From positions 62,001-126,000 of the forward strand of contig NZ_JALAZE010000004.1 in assembly GCF_022809095.1 (NCBI RefSeq): a stretch of DNA of 64,000 nucleotides, read 5' to 3'. The stretch is from Bacillus kexueae. Its GTDB lineage: Bacteria > Bacillota > Bacilli > Bacillales > Aeribacillaceae. Below are positions 58,522-64,000 of this stretch, piece after piece. The number at the start of each line of letters is the position of its first letter. Position 1 is the first letter of the stretch. The notes beneath the pieces are model-generated. The model was not told where the DNA came from and ran no database searches. It worked only from the letters and a program-made list of their open reading frames with translations. Made by a program: the position numbers and the translations under genes.

Positions 58522-58803
58522 ATGTTAAATAAGGATGTCATGACGAACCGTTGGGGGAACAAAGAAATTGTGACAAGCCCTTCTTACGGTAGGATTAAAG
58601 CCATTCTACTACCAGCCGAATCGCGCATTTACGAGTGGGAACCATTCTTATTATTACAGACTGAAGATGGACAAGAGATACAACTCCGAGTAGGCGTAAG
58701 TGGCATCATTAACGGCTATGCTGTAAGGGAAGGAGATACTGTCGTCCCAGGAGCTGTCATCGCCTACATAGAAGAAGACATAATGGCTTCTGGTAGTGAT
58801 TAA
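58522..58803 (+). CDS. Small biotinyl/lipoyl-like domain protein
   Basis: A 93-residue protein I do not recognise by name. Its middle (S-Y-G-R-I-K-A-I-L-L-P, G-V-S-G-I-I-N-G-Y-A-V-R-E-G-D-T-V-V-P-G-A-V-I-A-Y) has the barrel-sandwich hybrid pattern of biotinyl/lipoyl domains: a strand, then V-x-E-G-D-x-V-x-x-G. The lysine of the modification hairpin is missing, so it is not lipoylated. AAAGGAG lies 12 bases before ATG 58522, with a tiny GTG-ATG-ATG-TAA in between. Confidence 0.65.
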   Translation: MLNKDVMTNRWGNKEIVTSPSYGRIKAILLPAESRIYEWEPFLLLQTEDGQEIQLRVGVSGIINGYAVREGDTVVPGAVIAYIEEDIMASGSD

Positions 58804-58924
58804 TTTAAGACATTTTTAACAAAGATTTAAAGCTTACGAGAAGTTTGATTCGCCCCTGTTTTTCTGGGGCTATTTGTATTTAGATTCAGTTTTAATACAT
58901 GCTAGAGACGGAGGATTATTTCAA

Positions 58925-59767
58925 TTGAGTAAAACTGTATTCATTACAGGTGCGTCAAGTGGATTTGGATTGCTAACGGCTATTGAATTAGCGAAAGCAA
59001 ACTTTCATGTATACGCATCGATGAGAAATTTAGACAAGAAAGACAACCTTTTAAAACAGGCGCATGAAGCGAATGTGAAGGATCGAATCACCATTCTACC
59101 ATTAGACGTCACGTCCCCAGCAGATCTTGCAACATTAAAAGAGTGGCTCAAATCGGTAGATGGCATTGATATTTTAATTAATAACGCCGGATTCGCAGAA
59201 GGTGGCTTTGTCGAAGAACTAACCGTAAAACAATTTGAGCAACAATGGAGCACGAATGTTTTTGGTTTAATTGCGGTAACGAAATTAGTCATCCCCTATA
59301 TGAGAAAACGTCAGTCAGGAAAAATCATTAATATGAGTAGCATCTCTGGAAGGGTGGGTTTTCCTGCCTTATCTCCATACGTTACATCGAAATACGCCGT
59401 TGAAGGCTATTCCGAAAGCTTACGGCTTGAACTAAAACCTTTCGGAATTGATGTCGCCTTAATTGAGCCTGGCTCATACGATACAAGCATTTGGGATGTC
59501 GTCGATACCATTGCTAAAAAGAGCCCTGCCGACTCACCATATCGTTTTTATTTACAACAGTTACTAAACCAACTTAAAAACGAAGAAAAAACATTTGGAG
59601 ACCCAAAAGATGTCGCTAGCCTCATCGTCACTCTTTGTCAAAAAAGAGCATTACATAAGCTTCGTTATCCGATTGGAAGAGGTGTCAAAGCAGCACTCAT
59701 CTTAAAAACGATTTTACCATGGAGGGTATGGGAAAAAATCGTCTTTTCAAAGCTAAAGCAACGGTAA
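58925..59767 (+). CDS. Short-chain dehydrogenase/reductase
   Basis: A 280-residue NAD(P)-dependent oxidoreductase of the classical SDR family. It has T-G-A-S-S-G-F-G (cofactor loop), D-V-T, N-N-A-G, catalytic serine in M-S-S-I-S-G and Y-V-T-S-K. The long C-terminal extension with W-D-V-V and basic end is typical of Bacillus SDRs of unknown substrate. The start is TTG 58925, with GGAGG 10 bases upstream; the frame extends to 58874 but without a ribosome binding site or matching residues. Confidence 0.9.
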   Translation: MSKTVFITGASSGFGLLTAIELAKANFHVYASMRNLDKKDNLLKQAHEANVKDRITILPLDVTSPADLATLKEWLKSVDGIDILINNAGFAEGGFVEELTVKQFEQQWSTNVFGLIAVTKLVIPYMRKRQSGKIINMSSISGRVGFPALSPYVTSKYAVEGYSESLRLELKPFGIDVALIEPGSYDTSIWDVVDTIAKKSPADSPYRFYLQQLLNQLKNEEKTFGDPKDVASLIVTLCQKRALHKLRYPIGRGVKAALILKTILPWRVWEKIVFSKLKQR

Positions 59768-59781
59768 GAAGATTAATAGAA

Positions 59782-59808
59782 AAAAGTGGAGAGCGTTTCT
59801 CCACTTTT
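59782..59808. terminator. Terminator between SDR and methyltransferase genes
   Basis: AAAAGTGGAGA and TCTCCACTTTT, with T runs on both strands. Confidence 0.88.
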
Positions 59809-60540
59809 TTAATAATGATATAGCTGTTTTTTATCAAGAATCATTTGTCGAACTTTTTTATTTAACGACTTAATCATCCAGTCACGGAACAATTCTTTTT
59901 TCTCTTCGTGTGTTAAGTAGTAGGCGGATCCTACTTCTTTTTTCGCACGCTCTGTCAACTCTCTCATCGCAAGCGCCGCTGCAACAGATATGTTCAAGCT
60001 TTGTACAAACCCTCTCATTGGAATGATAAAGGTACCATCCGCTAGATCAATTGCTTCTTTTGAAACGCCTTGATGTTCATTTCCGAAAATAAGAACGGTC
60101 GGCTTGGATATATCGAGGTTTTCAATCGGTACAGCTGTTTCCGATAAATGACTAGCAAAGACTTGATATCCTTGCTGGCGCAAATCACCGATGGCCGTCT
60201 CAATTGTCGGCTTATGATGGATGGTTAACCATTTATCTGCACTTCTCGTTACAAGGTCGTTTGGTGCAAATGCCGCTCGACCCGTTACAACGGTTGTATC
60301 TTGAATACCAAACGCATCTGCAGAGCGAAGCACGGCTGCTTGATTATGGCCATCGTCCACTGCCTCTGTTAGGACAGAAATGTACCTTGTCCGCTCATTT
60401 AACACATCGTATAGACGCTTTAATCGATCGGGTAAGATGAGTTCGACAATATCACGATCCTCTTCGTCCACCAGTCCTTCCTCAAATAATTGAGAGACAA
60501 AGTGTAAATACTCACTTTGGGCATAAATCGTATTCACCAT
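59809..60540 (-). CDS. TrmH/SpoU-family RNA 2'-O-methyltransferase
   Basis: A 243-residue SPOUT methyltransferase, probably of tRNA Gm18 type by its short length. Motif 1 is V-L-R-S-A-D-A-F-G-I, motif 2 F-G-N-E-H-Q-G-V-S, motif 3 I-P-M-R-G-F-V-Q-S-L-N-I-S-V-A-A-A. The N-terminal extension (about 1-50) is unlike the L30-like domain of RlmB. ATG 60540 follows GGAGGGAGA. Convergent with the SDR gene; upstream is the DnaA-box cluster. Confidence 0.88.
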   Translation of the reverse strand: MVNTIYAQSEYLHFVSQLFEEGLVDEEDRDIVELILPDRLKRLYDVLNERTRYISVLTEAVDDGHNQAAVLRSADAFGIQDTTVVTGRAAFAPNDLVTRSADKWLTIHHKPTIETAIGDLRQQGYQVFASHLSETAVPIENLDISKPTVLIFGNEHQGVSKEAIDLADGTFIIPMRGFVQSLNISVAAALAMRELTERAKKEVGSAYYLTHEEKKELFRDWMIKSLNKKVRQMILDKKQLYHY

Positions 60541-60594
60541 TCTCCCTCCTTCACCTTCCAAATAACATCTATAAAAACGTAATCCTTCCATCGT

Positions 60595-60881
60595 TGTGGA
60601 TAAGTTTTCTATCAAAAAAGCCCTTCACATTAGCAAAAGGCAAACCATCTTACATTATACTTCTTTCTACGTAAATGTCTATTGTTCAACAAAATGTGAC
60701 AAAACTCACCAACTTATTCATAAGAAATCAACAACATACAAACAGTTTATCCACAGAAGTTATCCACATACCCACAGAAACTACCCACATTTTGTGTGGG
60801 TACAAACGTTCCCTACAAAATATATTTATCACTAATTTATAGTTTTCCACATAATATCCACAGAATCACATGTTATACACA
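60595..60881. promoter_or_regulatory. DnaA-box cluster
   Basis: Perfect TTATCCACA boxes occur at 60747-60755, 60760-60768 and, on the minus strand, 60595-60603. One-mismatch boxes lie at 60843-60851 (TTTTCCACA), 60854-60862 (ATATCCACA) and 60873-60881 (TTATACACA). Two-mismatch boxes lie at 60768-60776, 60781-60789 and 60795-60803 (minus); the last two form a palindrome. This is far beyond chance for 290 bases. B. subtilis has DnaA-box clusters that titrate DnaA, one of them near qox. Confidence 0.85.
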
Positions 60882-60979
60882 TGCCTACTCCTAAAAAATG
60901 AAAAATAAAGTAGACTTCCAAATATTTTGTGACTTTTCATGATACGGACACTTCTCAAAAATGATACGAAAAGAATAAA

Positions 60980-61003
60980 AGCAGTCTTCAAACGAAGACT
61001 GCT
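60980..61003 (-). terminator. Terminator of the qox operon
   Basis: AGCAGTCTTC-gttt-GAAGACTGCT on the minus strand, then TTTATTCTTTTC. Confidence 0.88.
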
Positions 61004-61012
61004 TCTATCATT

Positions 61013-61306
61013 TTAGTGCATATTTGTCATAACCCAATAAGAGCCGTATGCAATAACAATAGCAATGAAGGCTGCTGATGCCATTTTTAAGACTTGCCAT
61101 GAGCCATCGCCTTCTTTGATGTGCATGAACATAAATAACTGCACAGCTGCTTGTAAGAAAGCAAATAAGAAGATAATAATGACGATAGCCGTCATAGATA
61201 AATCAGTGTATAGTGCAACACCAATCGCTAAAAACGTCAAGGCAATGGAAAGTACAAAACCGACGATATGTGACCACGGGAATTTATGATTATCATTCTG
61301 TTTCAT
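61013..61306 (-). CDS. qoxD: Cytochrome aa3 quinol oxidase subunit IV
   Basis: A small subunit of the proton-pumping menaquinol oxidase. 97 residues, three membrane helices and the family segment Q-L-F-M-F-M-H-I-K. ATG 61306 shares one base with the qoxC stop (TAATG), so translation is coupled. An upstream frame to 61357 lies inside qoxC. Last gene of the operon. Confidence 0.95.
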   Translation of the reverse strand: MKQNDNHKFPWSHIVGFVLSIALTFLAIGVALYTDLSMTAIVIIIFLFAFLQAAVQLFMFMHIKEGDGSWQVLKMASAAFIAIVIAYGSYWVMTNMH

Positions 61307-61950
61307 TAAGATCCCACCAATCCTAATAGGTAAACGCCTGTGAACACGAAGATCCAAATGAAGTCTAAGAAGTGCCAGTATAAACTGGAGATAAAGACTT
61401 TCTTCGCCGTATCAGGTGTTAAACCTCTTTTCATAACTTGAAGAAGGATTAAAATCATCCAACCAATTCCAAGCGTAACGTGCAATCCGTGTGTTCCCGT
61501 TAAAATGTAGAAGGACGACCAGAATGCATTTGTACCTAATGACGCACCTTCATGTACATAATGGATAAACTCTTGAATTTCCATCACTAAAAACGCTAAA
61601 CCGAACAGTAACGTAACGATGAGCCAGAAATTCATCCACTTAACGTTTTGCTTACGCATTTCATGAATGGCTAATCCACACGTAAAACTACTCGTTAATA
61701 GAATTAACGTCATAATAAGTGTGCCTTCAATCTCAAAAAGCTCACCTGGCATTGGACCATGGACAGAATGATGTCCATGCTCCCCACCAACTGTATAACC
61801 GTAAATCGTAAAGTATGTCGCAAAAATGGTCGCGAATAATGCAACCTCTGCACCCAAGAAAATCCAGAATCCGAATATATTTAATCGGCCAATGCTCGAG
61901 CGATATTCCAAGGGCGTGTTAGGACTTACATGTTCATTCGTATGTGCCAT
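61306..61950 (-). CDS. qoxC: Cytochrome aa3 quinol oxidase subunit III
   Basis: A 214-residue membrane subunit with five helices. Visible: F-W-I-F-L-G-A-E-V-A-L-F, the conserved E in G-T-N-A-F-W-S-S-F-Y and T-G-T-H-G-L-H-V, W-H-F-L-D-F-I-W-I. ATG 61950 (M-A-H-T-N-E-H) follows AAGGAGG. It starts 4 bases after the qoxB stop. Confidence 0.96.
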   Translation of the reverse strand: MAHTNEHVSPNTPLEYRSSIGRLNIFGFWIFLGAEVALFATIFATYFTIYGYTVGGEHGHHSVHGPMPGELFEIEGTLIMTLILLTSSFTCGLAIHEMRKQNVKWMNFWLIVTLLFGLAFLVMEIQEFIHYVHEGASLGTNAFWSSFYILTGTHGLHVTLGIGWMILILLQVMKRGLTPDTAKKVFISSLYWHFLDFIWIFVFTGVYLLGLVGS

Positions 61951-61954
61951 TACC

Positions 61955-63922
61955 TCACGCCTCCTTATAGTGATCAATTTTTTCAGTTTCCAAAATCTCT
62001 TCCACACTCACATAGAAACCTTCGTCTTCAATATGAGAACGTAATGAACGATATACCATACAACCAAGTGTACCTGCTCCACCTAAGATCGCCATCCACC
62101 ATAATTCGAAGACTAAACCGAAGCCTGCGACAAAGAAGAAGACAGACATAATAAATGGAGTAGCAACATAGCTTGGCATGTGAATTGGCTTGTATTCGAC
62201 TTTTGGCTGTTTGCCGGCTTTTTGTTCTTCTTTCATGATTAAGAACGCGTCTAAGCCTTTTACTTCAGGAACAACCGCAAAGTTATAGTGCGGTGGCACA
62301 GCTGATGTCGTAGCCCACTCTAACGTACGACCGACGTTCCAAGGGTCACCTGTTGCATCGCGTTCAGCAAAACGATAGCTGTAAATCACGTTGTAAACTA
62401 GAACTAAGAATCCAAGACCCATTCCAATCGCACCAATCGTAGATACAACGTTTAAGAATGTCCAGTCTTGTTCAGGACCGTACGTGTAAATACGACGTGG
62501 CATACCATCAAATCCTAATAGGAATTGCGGTAAGAAACATACATTAAATCCAATTGTAAATAACCAGAACGTCCATTTTCCGATACGTTCGTTTAATCGA
62601 TGACCAAACATTTTTGGATACCAGAACACAAGACCTGCAAAACACGCAAATACCGTACCTGCAATTAATGTGTAATGGAAGTGTGCCACTAAGAAATAAG
62701 TGTTATGGAATTGGAAGTCAGCAGCTGCCATACCAAGCATAACACCTGTAACCCCACCGATTACGAAAGTTGGAATAAATCCAACAGCCCATAACATAGG
62801 CGTCTTTAATTCAATACGACCTTTATACATCGTAAATAACCAGTTAAAGATCTTAATCCCCGTTGGGATGGAAATCGCCATTGTTGTAATGGAGAATACG
62901 TTGTTTACCGCTGCGCTACCACCCATTGTAAAGAAGTGGTGAACCCATACGATAAAGCTTAGTAAAGAAATCGTCACAATGGAAATGACCATTGATTTAT
63001 AACCGAATAACGTTTTTCTTGCAAAAGCAGCAATAATTTCAGAGAAAATACCGAAAGCTGGCAAGATAACAATGTACACTTCAGGGTGTCCCCAAATCCA
63101 GAAAAGGTTCGACCAAAGCATTGGCATACCGCCATCTGCTAGTGTAAAGAAGTGTGTGCCAAACAAACGGTCAAATGTCATTAATGCTAATGCTACCGTT
63201 AATACTGGGAATGCGAATACGATAATAAATGCTGTAATTAATGTCGTCCAAGTAAACATCGGCATACGCATAAGCGTCATACCAGGAGCACGCATTTTAA
63301 TAATCGTAACGATAAAGTTAATACCTGTTAAAAGAGTACCGATACCTGAAATCTGTAAACCTAATAAATAGTAGTTAATTCCTGGTCCAGGACTTCCTTC
63401 GATTGCTAGCGGAGCGTAGTTCGTCCATCCCGCATCAGGAGAACCTCCGAATACGAATGAAATGTTAAATAACATTGCTCCGAAGAAGAACGACCAGAAA
63501 CTAAGTGCGTTTAAGTATGGGAATGCTACGTCACGTGCACCAATCTGTAAAGGTACAACGACGTTCATTAAACCCATAATAAATGGCATCGCCATAAAAA
63601 TAATCATGATGGTACCATGTGTTGTAAAGATCTCGTTGTAATGTTGAGAAGATAAGAATTCGTTATTTGGTACCGTTAACTGCGCTCTCATTAATAGGGC
63701 ATCGACTCCCCCACGGAAAAGCATGAGGATCGCAGCAATAATATACATAATCCCGATTTTCTTATGGTCAACCGTTGTCAACCACTCTGTCCAAAGCCAT
63801 TTCCATTTTTTGAAATACGTTAAAGCCGATACAATCCCGATAACCGTTAACACGATGGAAATGTTCGCCCCGATAATTAACGGGTCATTCAAAATTAAGT
63901 TATCTTTAATAAATTGAAACAT
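61955..63922 (-). CDS. qoxB: Cytochrome aa3 quinol oxidase subunit I
   Basis: The catalytic subunit with haems a and a3 and CuB; reduces O2 to water with menaquinol. The 655-residue protein has about 14 helices, low-spin haem ligand in F-T-T-H-G-T-I-M, CuB and Tyr in [16 protein letters not shown], the haem ligands in A-H-F-H-Y-T-L and the C-terminal extension of quinol oxidases. AAGGAGG lies before ATG 63922. Second gene of the operon. Confidence 0.97.
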   Translation of the reverse strand: MFQFIKDNLILNDPLIIGANISIVLTVIGIVSALTYFKKWKWLWTEWLTTVDHKKIGIMYIIAAILMLFRGGVDALLMRAQLTVPNNEFLSSQHYNEIFTTHGTIMIIFMAMPFIMGLMNVVVPLQIGARDVAFPYLNALSFWSFFFGAMLFNISFVFGGSPDAGWTNYAPLAIEGSPGPGINYYLLGLQISGIGTLLTGINFIVTIIKMRAPGMTLMRMPMFTWTTLITAFIIVFAFPVLTVALALMTFDRLFGTHFFTLADGGMPMLWSNLFWIWGHPEVYIVILPAFGIFSEIIAAFARKTLFGYKSMVISIVTISLLSFIVWVHHFFTMGGSAAVNNVFSITTMAISIPTGIKIFNWLFTMYKGRIELKTPMLWAVGFIPTFVIGGVTGVMLGMAAADFQFHNTYFLVAHFHYTLIAGTVFACFAGLVFWYPKMFGHRLNERIGKWTFWLFTIGFNVCFLPQFLLGFDGMPRRIYTYGPEQDWTFLNVVSTIGAIGMGLGFLVLVYNVIYSYRFAERDATGDPWNVGRTLEWATTSAVPPHYNFAVVPEVKGLDAFLIMKEEQKAGKQPKVEYKPIHMPSYVATPFIMSVFFFVAGFGLVFELWWMAILGGAGTLGCMVYRSLRSHIEDEGFYVSVEEILETEKIDHYKEA

Positions 63923-63939
63923 GCTGTCTTCCTCCTTTC

Positions 63940-64000
63940 TTATTCATGATGAGCGTGTTCTTCATCTGAATGATCTGCATGATCTTCATGAGCATCATGT
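63940..64000 (-). CDS. qoxA: Quinol oxidase subunit II, C-terminal tail only
   Basis: The last 19 codons plus stop, reading [20 protein letters not shown] His/Asp/Glu-rich end of this kind is found on Bacillus QoxA. The stop lies 17 bases before qoxB. The rest of the gene is outside the window; the call rests on position and tail type. Confidence 0.8.
   Translation of the reverse strand, partial: HDAHEDHADHSDEEHAHHE

Overview
The window reads as an AT-rich chromosomal segment of an endospore-forming, flagellated, aerobic member of the Bacillaceae. The evidence is the gene content (racA, spo0F, rsfA, cwlJ, gerQ, pbpG, rpoE delta, rho) and a gene order that follows the Bacillus subtilis left arm from prfA to qox: prfA, racA, tdk, rpmE, rho, glpX, murZ, tal, fba, spo0F, ywjG, pyrG, rpoE, acdA, fadF, ywjE, argS, ywiB, speB, speE, pbpG, ywhD-B, ywgA, ywfO, rsfA, lipL, pta, hemQ, gerQ, ywdK, ywdI, ung, qox. 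Most genes lie on the minus strand, as expected for this oriC-proximal arm. The exact genus cannot be fixed from sequence reading alone. I saw no rRNA, tRNA, CRISPR array, prophage or complete IS element.

Layout. 1-14 kb: translation termination, chromosome anchoring (RacA), nucleotide synthesis (tdk, pyrG), Rho, gluconeogenesis and glycolysis (glpX, fbaA, tal), cell wall (murZ), phosphorelay (spo0F) and the RNA polymerase delta subunit. 14-25 kb: a catabolic block transcribed right to left, fadF, thiolase, 3-hydroxybutyryl-CoA dehydrogenase, two acyl-CoA dehydrogenases, a TetR regulator and the fused isobutyryl-CoA mutase icmF. Two related 18-bp palindromic operators (before fadF and before thiolase) and a CcpA-type cre site before mmgB suggest TetR/FadR-like and carbon-catabolite control. 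It looks like a pathway joining isobutyryl-CoA and butyryl-CoA to acetyl-CoA, with electrons passed to the quinone pool by FadF. 25-33 kb: cardiolipin synthase, an ECF sigma/anti-sigma pair with its own ECF-type promoter, argS and polyamine synthesis. 33-45 kb: a penicillin-binding protein, conserved ywh/ywg/ywf genes, forespore regulator RsfA, LipL, Pta, HemQ, and the spore germination pair cwlJ-gerQ, where cwlJ has an apparent one-base frameshift at its start. 45-52 kb: an uncommon lipoprotein/ABC exporter cassette, a lipoprotein alkaline phosphatase with Pho-box-like repeats, and a ba3-type cytochrome c oxidase operon including a 50-residue subunit IIa-like gene, preceded by a perfect TGTGA-N6-TCACA (FNR/CRP-type) site at class II distance. 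52-64 kb: an LD-carboxypeptidase, a chemoreceptor with a sigma-D promoter, a second spermidine synthase, ung, an SDR, a SpoU-type methyltransferase and the aa3-type quinol oxidase qoxABCD (qoxA cut by the window end).

Non-coding structure is rich. A cluster of DnaA boxes lies between the methyltransferase and qoxD, and a one-mismatch parS site lies 2.3 kb away, so this segment may take part in origin control and segregation. There are also two copies of a ~170-bp dispersed repeat, a 21-bp tandem repeat, and several decayed copies of a second intergenic repeat family. No wholly new multi-gene system is proven. The best candidates for something under-described are the ABC/OB-like lipoprotein cassette, the TetR-icmF regulon and the DnaA-box/parS region.
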